From Bacteroidia bacterium (GTDB taxonomy: Bacteria > Bacteroidota > Bacteroidia > SpSt-205), in assembly GCA_026003235.1 (NCBI GenBank), contig BPGW01000003.1, positions 124,001 through 188,000 on the forward strand: 64,000 nucleotides of DNA, written 5' to 3'. The position numbers and the translations under genes are program-made. Below the pieces are notes generated by a model that saw nothing but the letters and a program-made list of their open reading frames with translations, searched no databases and was not told the DNA's origin. Shown in pieces: positions 56,002 through 64,000 of the stretch (position 1 is the first letter of the stretch; each line of letters opens with the position of its first letter).

Positions 56002-57411
56002 TTAGTGGCGAAAATGGCGGTAGGTAAAAAAAGTCAGACAAAGGTAGCGCTTCTGGGCAAACGCTTCTATTTCGGCCTGGCGCTTGCCGCCGGGCGGTAC
56101 AGCCACCTGGCGGATGCCCACTTCTGCGATGGCTTCCAGGCTGTCGGTGAAGGGGAAAAACCCATCGCTGGCGAGGATCACCTTCTCTGGAGGCAGGCTT
56201 TTTCGTCGGAATCGTTCCAACGCCAGCCGTACGGCTTCAATGCGGGAGGTTTGACCGCTGGCTGCGGCCACAAGCTGCCCTTCATGCACGAGGACGATGG
56301 CGTTGGAATACAGCGCGCGCAGCAGGCGGGCAGCCCAGCGAACCTCTGGGTCCGGATGCGGTTCGTCGGCCAGGTGGGGCTTCTGCCACAGGTAGCCTCC
56401 CAGCGCCGAACGCACTTCCCAGGCCGGTGGGGCAGGGGGCACCAGCCGTACTTGCACAGCGGTCTTGTGGCGCTGAATCCAGGCCACCGCTTCTGGGGTA
56501 AAAGCCGGCGCAGCCAGCACTTCTATGAAGTGCCCTTTGGTGAGAGCGGCCCAAGCTTCCGTAATGGGAAAGTTGACCACGACGACCCCTCCGTAAGCGG
56601 CTACAGGGTCCGCTTCCCATGCTTTACGATAGGCGTCTTCTGGGCTATCCGCATAAGCAGCCCCACAAGGCTGGGTATGCTTGAGAATCACGCAGGCCGG
56701 CTTTTCCCAGCCCTGTACCAGGCGCCAGCCCACCTCCAAGTCCAGCAGGTTGTTGTAAGAGAGCGCTTTCTGCCCTATGGAAGGGGGAAGGGCGCCTAAG
56801 TAGTAAGCGTCTTGGTGAGGATTTTCCCCATATCGCAGCTTTGTCGCTGGGGTGGGCGGCGCCTCAAGAAAACCTGCCGCAATCTCGCTGTCGTAGCGGG
56901 CGCACCAAGCAAAGGTTTCGGCTGCATAATGATACCGCACTTCCAGCGGGGGCAGCCCCTGGTGGCGCTCAAGGTCCGCGTGGGCCTGATCGTAGTAAGC
57001 GGGGCCAGGGATGGCCCAAACTCGGGCGTAGTTTTTCGCCGCAGCCCGCAGGAGGCTCACCCCCCCCACGTCGATCAGCTCTTCCCAGCCCTCTTGGGTG
57101 CGGGCAAAAGGGTACAGCTCTACTACGACGATATTCCACGTGGGCCAGTCGGGGGGCAAGGGTTCTCCAGGTCGGGCCAAAAGCCCCGCAAACACCTGGG
57201 GATGGAGGGTTTTGACCCGCCCGCCAAGCAGTTCGGTAAAGCCTGTCAGCGCCTCTAAGCTATGAACAGGCAGGCCTGCCTCACTGAGGAAGCGGGCTGT
57301 CCCTGCCGAAGCCCACAGTTCCGCCCCCTGGTTGTACAAAGCTTGGGCAAGAGGTAGCACTTGGTCTTTATGCCAGACCGAGAGCAGCGCGCGCAAAGGT
57401 TCAGCCGCCAT
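56002..57411 (-). CDS. purH: Bifunctional purine biosynthesis protein PurH, short form
   Basis: 469 aa, about 40 shorter than the usual 510-530. N-terminal IMP cyclohydrolase part with ALLSVWHKDQVLPLAQAL, SAGTARFLSEAGLPV and TGFTELLGGRVKTLHPQVFA; C-terminal AICAR transformylase part with LRYGENPHQDAY, KHTQPCGAA (variant of KHxNPCG) and SDGFFPFTDSLEAIAEVGIR then QVAVPPGG. Catalyses the last two steps of IMP synthesis. Overlaps the NeuD-like gene by 11 bases and is followed directly by mreB. The ATG at 57411 starts at the usual place. Confidence 0.95.
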   Translation of the reverse strand: MAAEPLRALLSVWHKDQVLPLAQALYNQGAELWASAGTARFLSEAGLPVHSLEALTGFTELLGGRVKTLHPQVFAGLLARPGEPLPPDWPTWNIVVVELYPFARTQEGWEELIDVGGVSLLRAAAKNYARVWAIPGPAYYDQAHADLERHQGLPPLEVRYHYAAETFAWCARYDSEIAAGFLEAPPTPATKLRYGENPHQDAYYLGALPPSIGQKALSYNNLLDLEVGWRLVQGWEKPACVILKHTQPCGAAYADSPEDAYRKAWEADPVAAYGGVVVVNFPITEAWAALTKGHFIEVLAAPAFTPEAVAWIQRHKTAVQVRLVPPAPPAWEVRSALGGYLWQKPHLADEPHPDPEVRWAARLLRALYSNAIVLVHEGQLVAAASGQTSRIEAVRLALERFRRKSLPPEKVILASDGFFPFTDSLEAIAEVGIRQVAVPPGGKRQAEIEAFAQKRYLCLTFFTYRHFRH

Positions 57412-58030
57412 AGACTTCGCCAGGTTTGACCGCTTCTCGTACGATGGCGCCTGGAAGCACTTGGGCCCCCTTGCCAACTTTTACCCCTTCTAGGAGGACA
57501 GCCCCCCGCCCAATGTAACTGTAGGAACCAATCACGCAGTTTTCGCCGATTTGACAACCGCTGCCGATGTTGACGAAGTCTTCAATCGTGGTGCCGGCGC
57601 CTATGTATGTGTGGCTTTCTATCACTACGTAGCCCCCCACCCGGGCCGAAATGCCCACCACGACATACGGGAGTAGGATGGAGCCCCCGCCCAATTCGGC
57701 GGTAGGAGCCAGAAACACGGAATCGTGCACTACGGGTATGGCCGCTCGTTGGGTTCTCTCAAAGAGCGCTTGGGCCATGCGCTCGCGCAGAACGGGGTCA
57801 ATGAGGGCTACCACATAGTCCACTTCGTGGTCGCGGATGAGCTTCCACATGCGGGCTTTCGTGATGGGGGGGAAGATAGAGAGCAGGTCTTGTTCTTTTT
57901 CGGGATGCTCTTGGGTGGGGGCAAAGCCATACACGAGGCGACCGGCGCTTTCCAGCAGTTGGGCCGCCCAGCGCGCCAAGGTGCCCGTGCCGATGATGAG
58001 AATACCTTGTTCGGGGTGCTTTTCGGTCAT
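57401..58030 (-). CDS. NeuD/PglD-like hexapeptide acyltransferase
   Basis: 209 aa. Residues 1-95 form a Rossmann-like substrate domain (GILIIGTGTLARWAAQLLES). Residues about 100-205 are left-handed beta-helix hexapeptide repeats (AELGGGSILLPYVVVGISAR, GCQIGENCVIGSYSYIGRGA), followed by the GVKVGKGAQVLPGAIV end. NeuD and PglD acetylate amino sugars; the true acceptor here is unknown. Overlaps the BtuG-like gene by 4 bases and purH by 11. Confidence 0.82.
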   Translation of the reverse strand: MTEKHPEQGILIIGTGTLARWAAQLLESAGRLVYGFAPTQEHPEKEQDLLSIFPPITKARMWKLIRDHEVDYVVALIDPVLRERMAQALFERTQRAAIPVVHDSVFLAPTAELGGGSILLPYVVVGISARVGGYVVIESHTYIGAGTTIEDFVNIGSGCQIGENCVIGSYSYIGRGAVLLEGVKVGKGAQVLPGAIVREAVKPGEVYGG

Positions 58031-59097
58031 GGGTAGCGAAGGATTCTACTGGGGAAAACGCCGACAGGGAGCCTTTTACGCACGCCTTGCGGCGCCACAA
58101 AGATAGCTTCTCCTCGGACGCCGCCGGCCTTGGCATTGAGCACGATCCACTCGCTCTTTAGCGAGTCGTAAAAAAAGCCGTAGATTAGGTGGTAGTCAGG
58201 CAGCCCCAGGTGGCTTCGGGTGAGGAAGCGGTAGTCCACCTGCCCGGTGCGCCAATCGTAGCGGCTGATGGCTGAATCGCTCAAAAAGTAGACCTGGTCG
58301 CCGTACAGGGCTAACCGGTAAACGCTTCCTTGCAGAGGAACCGTACGGGTGAGGGTGCGCTGGATAGGGTCTACATGCACTAGCATGCCGGGCCGGTCGG
58401 CGTAATTACCCCGGCAGCCCACCAGCAGTTCGCCGTTGGGCAGAGGCAGGAGGGGACCAGGGTTTTCTTCAGGGAGGGAAAGGTATCCCAGCACGGAATC
58501 TCTGGCCGGGTCAAGGTAGGCCAGCTTGTTGTTGCGGTGAGGGTAAGCGTAATTGCCGCAGCTGACCCACACCTGGCCTGCCAGCCAGACCATGCTTTCG
58601 GCGTAGTTCTCTATGGGGATGTGGGGGGGAATTAGCTGACCTGTGCGGGGGTCCAAGCGGTAGATTGTGCCGTCCAGGAGGGAGTTGACATACGCCCGAT
58701 GGGAGGAAAGCGGCAAAAACTCTCTGGGGCTGGCCGAGGGTGGGAAGGACACGGTATAAAGCTTCCGTAGCGACGGTAAGCTTAGGCAGCGCAGGAGGCG
58801 GGACCCATTCAGCACGATCCAAAGGGTATCGCCGCTGCGCCACCAGGCATTCGCTACATCGCCTAAGGGGGTTCTGTTGACGCTGCGGTAGGCGTCCTCG
58901 TAGTAGGTGCCGTCCGGCGCGATCACATCCAGCGAAGCGTTGCTTAGGGTCCATTGCCCTTCGTTGAGCAGGTACAAGCCTCGGTAAGCGGGGGCTGGCG
59001 GAGCCTCTGAACGAGAAGGTTTTTTGACGCAGCTCGCAAGGGCTACCAGGAGGAGAAGTCTCCAAGTCTGGCGGGCCCTTTCACGCAGCCGAGACAC
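58027..59097 (-). CDS. BtuG-like beta-propeller surface lipoprotein (DUF5074/YncE type)
   Basis: 356 aa. Lipoprotein signal RLLLLVALASC with Cys23. Then GLYLLNEGQWTLSNASLDVI, the opening found in DUF5074 and BtuG proteins, and LGDVANAWW. The body has about seven short repeats of the propeller kind (for example YRLDPRTGQLIPPHIP, LAYLDPARDSVLGYLSLPEE and VHVDPIQRTLTRTVPL). BtuG proteins of Bacteroides hold cobalamin at the cell surface with the TonB receptor BtuB. Here the gene faces a TonB receptor across a short divergent region, with a DUF6580-like membrane gene between, which fits B12 uptake. Cobalamin is inferred from family and context, not seen. Confidence 0.78.
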   Translation of the reverse strand: MSRLRERARQTWRLLLLVALASCVKKPSRSEAPPAPAYRGLYLLNEGQWTLSNASLDVIAPDGTYYEDAYRSVNRTPLGDVANAWWRSGDTLWIVLNGSRLLRCLSLPSLRKLYTVSFPPSASPREFLPLSSHRAYVNSLLDGTIYRLDPRTGQLIPPHIPIENYAESMVWLAGQVWVSCGNYAYPHRNNKLAYLDPARDSVLGYLSLPEENPGPLLPLPNGELLVGCRGNYADRPGMLVHVDPIQRTLTRTVPLQGSVYRLALYGDQVYFLSDSAISRYDWRTGQVDYRFLTRSHLGLPDYHLIYGFFYDSLKSEWIVLNAKAGGVRGEAIFVAPQGVRKRLPVGVFPSRILRYP

Positions 59098-59590
59098 GGG
59101 CTTGCAGGATAGGAAACAGGTAACGCTCTATGAGCCAGCCTAAGGTGGTGTAAGTGAGGGCTCCCAGGGCTTGGTAGTGAAAGAAGGGGATGGCGGCAAG
59201 GTAGCAGGCCAAAAGGCCGGCGAAGGTGTAGCCGTAATGCCCTTGGAGCCACACGCCGAAGTTGGAAAGCAGGAAAAAGAGGGTGCTTTGCGTCAGGCCC
59301 AGGCCGGCTGCGGCGTACCATGAGCCGGGCTGAAGGAGCCACCGCCCCAGGAACACCCCTGCCAGCATGCCGCCCCAAGTAAAGGGCCACAGGGCATGCC
59401 AGCCCAGTAGCGCATCGGTCAAGGCCATGACCGTCAGAGGTACCGCCAGAGCCGCCCACCAAGGCCTGATCCAGGCCCCGCTATAGAGCGCCAGCGCTTC
59501 CAGCGGGGTGAAGTTAGGGGGGTGGGGCAAAAGCCGACCCCCTATCCCTATTAGCAAAAGGCCCCCCATAGCCCAGAGTTGCTTACGCAC
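59081..59590 (-). CDS. Integral membrane protein, DUF6580-like putative transporter subunit
   Basis: 169 aa from GTG 59590 (VRKQLWAMGGLLLIGIGG). About five membrane helices; LPHPPNFTPLEALALYSGAW and ALTDALLGWHALWPFTWGG match the DUF6580 pattern of small ECF-S-like proteins found next to cobalamin uptake genes in Bacteroidota. The start is set by a promoter box (59595-59602) 4 bases upstream; earlier in-frame ATGs lie before the box. Overlaps the BtuG-like gene by 17 bases. First gene of the ten-gene minus-strand chain. Confidence 0.78.
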   Translation of the reverse strand: MRKQLWAMGGLLLIGIGGRLLPHPPNFTPLEALALYSGAWIRPWWAALAVPLTVMALTDALLGWHALWPFTWGGMLAGVFLGRWLLQPGSWYAAAGLGLTQSTLFFLLSNFGVWLQGHYGYTFAGLLACYLAAIPFFHYQALGALTYTTLGWLIERYLFPILQARVSAA

Positions 59591-59594
59591 AAGC

Positions 59595-59602
59595 CAAAGG
59601 TA
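59595..59602 (-). promoter_or_regulatory. TAnnTTTG -7 element heading the minus-strand chain
   Basis: TACCTTTG on the minus strand, 4 bases before GTG 59590. It shares a 44-base divergent gap with the TonB-receptor promoter. Confidence 0.55.
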
Positions 59603-59619
59603 CATCAAACGGTTCATCG

Positions 59620-59627
59620 TACTTTTG
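59620..59627 (+). promoter_or_regulatory. TAnnTTTG -7 element for the TonB receptor
   Basis: TACTTTTG, 7 bases before GTG 59635, back to back with the box at 59595-59602. Confidence 0.55.
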
Positions 59628-59634
59628 CCACATT

Positions 59635-61818
59635 GTGACAAAAAAGGGTTGGGGCATCGTGGGGTACCTGGGGATTCTGGGGGTTTATGGACAGGCCGCC
59701 AAAGGGTTTAGGGTGTGGGGTTTTACCGACGTACCCGGTGGGGAGGTGAGGCTCCTTCCGGCAGGGAAAGCCGTTCAAGCGGACAGTGTGGGAAACTTTG
59801 TGCTGGAGGATGTGCCGCCGGGCTTGTATCGCATCCAGCTGCGACAAAAGCAGCATCTGCTCACGGATACGGTGGTCAGGGTGCCTATGGAAGGGCCTGT
59901 GCTTTTGTTTTCGCGCCAGCCCCTTCACCCCGTCGTCATTGAAGCCCATGTGCCGCAGGCTTCCCATCTGGATCTGGGTGTGCTGGCGCAGCAGCCAGAA
60001 AAGCCCCTTGCGGCCCACCTGGCTACCCTTCCTGGCGTTCAGGTGAGCCATGCGGGCCCCTGGCTTCAGAAGCCTATGCTAGAGGGGCTGCGGGGCACAC
60101 GGCTCGCCTACTGGCAAGGAGCTCTGCCTTTGGCTTCCCAGCAGTGGGGCGATGACCATGCACCCGAATTGGATCCTTTTGCCGCCGAGGAGGTGGAAGT
60201 TCGGGTAGGCCCTTCTCCTGTGCGGCACGGCCCAGAGGCCGCTGGAGGAGCTATCCTGATCCCCTTCCCCTCGTTGTGTTGCCTTAGGCCCTTGGAGGTG
60301 CAAACGCTGGGGAGCCTCTTTTCCAACGGGCGGGGAGGGCTGGCCGCGCTTCGGCTCCGAGGCACGTGGCACGAGTGGGGCTATCAGGCTCAGGGTACCT
60401 TCCTGCGCAGCGGGGCGCTGGCGGCGCCCGATTACTTTCTGACCGGTACCGCTACCCGGCAGTACCATGGTAGCTTAGCGGTGCAGCGGACCTTTCGGCG
60501 GTGGCGCTTGGCCCTTGCTTACAACCAGTACAACGCCCAAATCGGCCTCTTCCAGGGCATGCACGTGGGCAACCTCTCGGACCTCATGGCGGCTCTCCAG
60601 GCTTCTACCCCGCGGGCAGCTTCGGTGTTTTCCTACGCTATTTCGGCGCCGTTCCAGGCCGTCACGCATGAAACGGCCCAAGCCAAGCTTTCTTACCTTT
60701 TCTCCCACGGCGGCCTTCTTTCCTTTAGCTATGGGCGCCAGTACAACCGCCGCACCGAACACGACGCGCAAGGCCTCTACGCACCTACGGGTGTGGCTCT
60801 TGACCTTCAGCTTACAGACCACTACACCGAAATCACCTACGAGCACCGAGGCTGGACTCTTGGCGCTTTAGGCCGCTCTCAGCGTAACTACCGCCAGTAC
60901 GCGTACTTTATCCCCTCTTACCAGCGGTGGGAAGGAGGGCTCTATGCCTATCGCCAGGGCCGTCGTTGGGAAGGCGGCCTCCGACTTCAAGCCCAAGTGT
61001 ATGAATGGGGCTTGCTTGTGACGCCCGATGGACCCCAGCCACCCGGCCAAAAACAGGCCTTCTGGGTGGGAGGGGCCGAACTTCGCCGGTATGTGCAGCT
61101 TGACTCGCTATCGCGCACCAGCCTTGAAGCCGCCTGGCTCCTTCGCCCTCCCAACCCCGCCGAACTGTATGCTTACGGGTACCACCAGGCCAAAGGCGCC
61201 TTTGAGATAGGTTCTTCAGCCCTTCGTCCTGAGCCGCTTGGGGCGCTCCGGTTTGTGTATGAGCGGCCAGATGGGCAGATCCTGGCTGCCCTTTACTACA
61301 GTCCGGCGTATGTGTTAGCCCAGGTAGGTCCGCCTGTGCTTTCTCTGCGGGGAGCTGCGCTCTCTCTCCAGTATTTTCAGGCGCCAGCGGGGTGGGTTTC
61401 TCTCAGCGCCCGCCAAGCCTGGACTTTGCCCTACGGCCTGCAAGCGGTCCTGCGTGGGACTTGGCTTTATGGCCGCCACTGGTCAAGCCCGGAGCGGCGC
61501 TGGCGTCCGTTGCCTTTATGGCCTGGCCCGATAGGTGCCTTGGCGCTGGGTCGGTCCTTTGGCCGGTGGAGCGCCGAAGTAAGCTGGCAAGCCTACCTGA
61601 GACCCCTGGATTACGACCCTTCCGCCGAATACACCCCTCCACCCCGGGGATACAGCCTCCTGAATGCGCAGATAACTTGGCAGCACGGACCCTGGATCCT
61701 CCGTCTGAGCGGGGAAAACCTCTTGGACGCCCGTTATCGCGCTTATCCGGATTTGATGCGCTTTTTTGCCGATCAGGTCGGCCGGCAGGTACGCTTCACG
61801 ATGGAGTACCGCCACTGA
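59635..61818 (+). CDS. TonB-dependent outer-membrane receptor, probably for cobalamin
   Basis: 727 aa starting at GTG 59635. Signal peptide (about 1-20), a short carboxypeptidase-like beta domain (about 25-85, VPGGEVRLLPAGKAVQADSV, GNFVLEDVPPGLYRIQLR), then the plug (about 100-210: LATLPGVQVSHAGPWLQKPM and EVRVGPSPVRHGPEAAGGAI) and a barrel of about 22 strands to the end, where the conserved LSGENLLDARYRAY and RQVRFTMEYRH sit. The receptor faces a DUF6580-like gene and a BtuG-like lipoprotein, the company kept by BtuB in Bacteroidota, so cobalamin is the likely ligand. It converges on the SDR gene with a 23-base overlap. Confidence 0.88.
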   Translation: MTKKGWGIVGYLGILGVYGQAAKGFRVWGFTDVPGGEVRLLPAGKAVQADSVGNFVLEDVPPGLYRIQLRQKQHLLTDTVVRVPMEGPVLLFSRQPLHPVVIEAHVPQASHLDLGVLAQQPEKPLAAHLATLPGVQVSHAGPWLQKPMLEGLRGTRLAYWQGALPLASQQWGDDHAPELDPFAAEEVEVRVGPSPVRHGPEAAGGAILIPFPSLCCLRPLEVQTLGSLFSNGRGGLAALRLRGTWHEWGYQAQGTFLRSGALAAPDYFLTGTATRQYHGSLAVQRTFRRWRLALAYNQYNAQIGLFQGMHVGNLSDLMAALQASTPRAASVFSYAISAPFQAVTHETAQAKLSYLFSHGGLLSFSYGRQYNRRTEHDAQGLYAPTGVALDLQLTDHYTEITYEHRGWTLGALGRSQRNYRQYAYFIPSYQRWEGGLYAYRQGRRWEGGLRLQAQVYEWGLLVTPDGPQPPGQKQAFWVGGAELRRYVQLDSLSRTSLEAAWLLRPPNPAELYAYGYHQAKGAFEIGSSALRPEPLGALRFVYERPDGQILAALYYSPAYVLAQVGPPVLSLRGAALSLQYFQAPAGWVSLSARQAWTLPYGLQAVLRGTWLYGRHWSSPERRWRPLPLWPGPIGALALGRSFGRWSAEVSWQAYLRPLDYDPSAEYTPPPRGYSLLNAQITWQHGPWILRLSGENLLDARYRAYPDLMRFFADQVGRQVRFTMEYRH

Positions 61819-62605
61819 GCAGGGTTTGAAGGTACTTCTGGCGGCGACGCCGTGCGCCAGGCTCAAAAAGCGAGGCAGCATACCCCTGTAAGGCAGGCCA
61901 TATAGAGATTAGCCGGGCTGCTATCGCCTTGTTCCGAGGTAAGAGGATTTCCCTCGGCTGGGTACGAATAGCCCGCCAAATGGCTTGAGCGACCTCTTCC
62001 GGTTCCAGAAGGCCCCCCGCCGCCAGCGTATAGGCGCTTTCCGGCTTAGGGAGTTCGTTCAGAATCAGGGGGGTTCGCACGGGACCCGGTCCGATGACCG
62101 TCACGGGCACGCCTCGGGGTCTAAGTTCGGCGTCCAGTCCCAAGCTCAGGCCCCGCACACCGAATTTGGTGGCCGTATAGCCCACGATACCCGGGATAGC
62201 GGTGACACCCGCTAAGGAAGAAAGGTGAATGAGATGGCCTTTTCCTCTTTCGGCAAAGAGCCGTCCAAAGACCCAAGCGCCATAAGCCAGGCCCATCAGG
62301 TTTACTTGGAGCTGTAGGTGCCATTCTTCTATGGGCTGGTGGATGAAAGTGCCTACCCGCATCACCCCTGCCAGCTGGATGAGGATGTCCACTTCGGCAA
62401 ATCGTTGAGCGGCCTGCTGCCAAGCTTCCAAGCTGGTCACGTCCAGGGCATACAAGGCGGAACCTCCTGGCACGCCGGGGTAAGTGCGGTGCAGCAAGGC
62501 TTCGTCTCGGTCGGTGAGGATCAGATGGAAGCCTTTCTGCCAGAGCAGTCGGGCTGTGGCTTGGCCTATGCCGCCGGCCGCTCCTGTCATCATCGCTTTA
62601 GGCAT
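61796..62605 (-). CDS. Short-chain dehydrogenase/reductase
   Basis: 269 aa, classical SDR. Cofactor loop TGAAGGIGQATARLL (8-22), acidic residue in LTDRDEAL favouring NAD(H), the NAG-like motif LAGVMRVG, catalytic Ser in HLSSLAGVTAIPG and the YxxxK pair in GYTATKFG, then the usual PGPVRTPL. It overlaps the next upstream gene (flavin monooxygenase) by 8 bases, so the two are an operon. The substrate cannot be read from the sequence. Confidence 0.9.
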   Translation of the reverse strand: MPKAMMTGAAGGIGQATARLLWQKGFHLILTDRDEALLHRTYPGVPGGSALYALDVTSLEAWQQAAQRFAEVDILIQLAGVMRVGTFIHQPIEEWHLQLQVNLMGLAYGAWVFGRLFAERGKGHLIHLSSLAGVTAIPGIVGYTATKFGVRGLSLGLDAELRPRGVPVTVIGPGPVRTPLILNELPKPESAYTLAAGGLLEPEEVAQAIWRAIRTQPREILLPRNKAIAARLISIWPALQGYAASLFEPGARRRRQKYLQTLLSGGTPS

Positions 62606-63899
62606 AGACCCTGCGAGGAAGGGGGTGTTTTTTCACAAGCCGGTCCAGCAAAGCCGCATAGTCGTACCAGTCCACTTCAAGGAGGTGGCGGGGGCTGTCG
62701 GCGTACTGTTTCTGATGGGCTTGCCAGGCTTTTTCGGCCTCAGCCGCCGCATCCAGCGGAAGCTTGTACACGCCGCCAATGTACCGGGCTACAAGCGCCG
62801 CTTGCTTCTCAGCGAGATTCCATAGGCAACCGTTGGGCTGGATAAGCCCCACAAAAAGCAAAGTCGGCTCCTCCAGGGAGAAAATATTGAGGTAGAGTCG
62901 CTTGGTTTTTTCTCCCTGCGGGACCAGCTCAGGGGGCAGGTAAGGAAAAGCGATTTCGTAGCCGGTAGCCCAGATGAGGGTATCGTATTCCTCGCTCTGG
63001 CCGTCTGTGAAGTAAACCCGAGTTCCTTCCAATCGCTCTATGCTTGGCCTTATGCGGATCCTGCCGTGGCGCAGGTGATAGAGGAGTTCGCTGTTGACGA
63101 GGGGGTGGGTGTAAAAGAGCGGATCACGTGGGGCAGGCATGCCATACCGGTTTACCGGCCCCAAAAGAAATCGCAGTGTCAAAGAAGCCATGGGGCGCCG
63201 CAAGAATTTGGGCAAGGGAGCTATGAGATGCTTATAGAGGGCATCGGTTGGCTCTCCAAAGAACCCAAACTTAGGTAAGATGTGGTACCCTCGCCGGATA
63301 GAGAGGTCTACGGATCGGGCTGTGCGCACGGCGTCGGTAGCGATGTCGGCGCCAGAGTTACCGGCGCCAATCACCAGCACCCGACGATGCTGAAGCTGAA
63401 GAGGACTTTTGTAGGCGTGGGCATGGTAACTTTCGCCAGTAAAGGTCCCTGGATAAGAAGGAAGGTAGGGCTTCCAATGATGACCTGAGGCGGCGATGAG
63501 GTATCGGGCCGTGTAGGTGCGTCCCTCACGGGTGGTGACTTCCCAAGCGGAAGCGGTGCGTCGCGCTAAAATCACCTCTTGCCCGAAGTGGATATGTTCC
63601 AGCAGGCCGAATCGTTCTGCGTAGGAGCGAAAGTATTTCTGCACCAGGGTGTGGGGTAGGTAGTCGGGCCAGTCGGTGGGGAAGGGAAAGCCTTCCATTT
63701 CGGAGCAGGCCTTGGAAGTGATGGTCACGAGGGTGGAGTAAGCGCTGGAGTGGCCTTGGGGATCGTCTTCGTAGAGCCAGACGCCTCCCACATCGTGCCG
63801 CTTTTCCAGCGCTATGGCTGAGAGGCCGGCTTCTCGCAAGCGCCTAAGCGCTGCAAGCCCCGAAGGTCCAGCCCCCACTATCAGCGCATCGTATAGCAT
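62598..63899 (-). CDS. Flavin-containing monooxygenase
   Basis: 433 aa. FAD-binding opening ALIVGAGPSGLAALRRL (5-21), a second dinucleotide site RVLVIGAGNSGADIATDAV for NADPH (about 170-188), and the FMO-like ATGYE segment (LIWATGYEIAFPYLPP). The Baeyer-Villiger/FMO fingerprint FxGxxxHxxxW is seen in looser form (FTGESYHAHAY). Oxidises soft nucleophiles or ketones with O2; substrate unknown. Its ATG 63899 follows a promoter box (63904-63911) by 4 bases and it is coupled to the SDR gene. Confidence 0.9.
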   Translation of the reverse strand: MLYDALIVGAGPSGLAALRRLREAGLSAIALEKRHDVGGVWLYEDDPQGHSSAYSTLVTITSKACSEMEGFPFPTDWPDYLPHTLVQKYFRSYAERFGLLEHIHFGQEVILARRTASAWEVTTREGRTYTARYLIAASGHHWKPYLPSYPGTFTGESYHAHAYKSPLQLQHRRVLVIGAGNSGADIATDAVRTARSVDLSIRRGYHILPKFGFFGEPTDALYKHLIAPLPKFLRRPMASLTLRFLLGPVNRYGMPAPRDPLFYTHPLVNSELLYHLRHGRIRIRPSIERLEGTRVYFTDGQSEEYDTLIWATGYEIAFPYLPPELVPQGEKTKRLYLNIFSLEEPTLLFVGLIQPNGCLWNLAEKQAALVARYIGGVYKLPLDAAAEAEKAWQAHQKQYADSPRHLLEVDWYDYAALLDRLVKKHPLPRRVYA

Positions 63900-63903
63900 G
63901 CCT

Positions 63904-63911
63904 CAAAGATA
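63904..63911 (-). promoter_or_regulatory. TAnnTTTG -7 element for the flavin monooxygenase
   Basis: TATCTTTG on the minus strand, 4 bases before the ATG at 63899. Nothing else is supported in the last 89 bases. Confidence 0.55.
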
Positions 63912-64000
63912 GCTTGGCCTCCTCATGCAAACAAAAGACAGGGCTTTCCCCCGCAAAGTCCGAACTTTACCGGTGTGAGGGCTACCTTACCGCCCCTACC

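Noticed and set aside
63912-64000. Start of a further plus-strand gene at the right edge
   Set aside because: Only short frames are visible (an ATG at about 63924 stops within 20 codons), too little to support a call.

Overview
The window comes from a compact, GC-rich genome of the phylum Bacteroidota. Three things support this. There is a full-length SprA, the giant outer-membrane translocon of the type IX secretion system (T9SS) and gliding machinery. At least three proteins look like T9SS cargo with C-terminal sorting tails. The promoters are of the Bacteroidota type (TAnnTTTG), usually only 3-9 bases before the start codon. I cannot assign a genus. No rRNA, tRNA, CRISPR array or complete insertion sequence is visible.

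Layout. 1-970 is a secreted protein cut by the left edge. 1102-6342 (+) carries an FHA protein, a membrane vWA/FHA protein, a membrane PP2C phosphatase, a ferredoxin, a LolD/MacB-type ABC ATPase and a MATE exporter. 19474 down to 6339 (-) runs gap-pgk-thioredoxin-grpE-dnaJ, then small lipoproteins, then sprA. 19670-20716 (+) is a HemS-type heme protein. 26080 down to 20760 (-) is a J-domain/LRR membrane protein, an Omp85-like barrel, a helical-repeat protein and rlmD. 26134-29825 (+) is a Wzi/RemB-like barrel, ettA and a small membrane protein.

38203 down to 29990 (-) is a type I restriction-modification island: hsdM, an AlbA_2/Schlafen-type ATPase, a 57-aa ORF, a broken hsdS, a RAYT transposase, hsdR and a YgjP-type metalloprotease. 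42329 down to 38398 (-) holds two tandem glycine-rich T9SS surface proteins; the upstream copy has its signal peptide out of frame at a (TC)5 tract. 42462-49944 (+) is a tightly packed run: paaN-rlpA-ytxH-DUF1573-yajC-ybbR-coaE-corA-M43 protease-sixA. coaE carries a late one-base frameshift.

59590 down to 49923 (-) is one overlapping chain: DUF6580-like protein, BtuG-like lipoprotein, NeuD-like acyltransferase, purH, mreB, mreC, mreD, PBP2, rimO and a secreted protein. It diverges from a TonB receptor (59635-61818, +), and together the receptor, the BtuG-like propeller and the DUF6580 protein suggest cobalamin uptake. The right end holds an SDR and a flavin monooxygenase on the minus strand.

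The most unusual points are the apparent leaderless transcription, the possible phase-variable signal peptide, the decayed hsdS with a RAYT in the same operon, the FHA protein with repeated TQ peptides, and the J-domain/LRR fusion.
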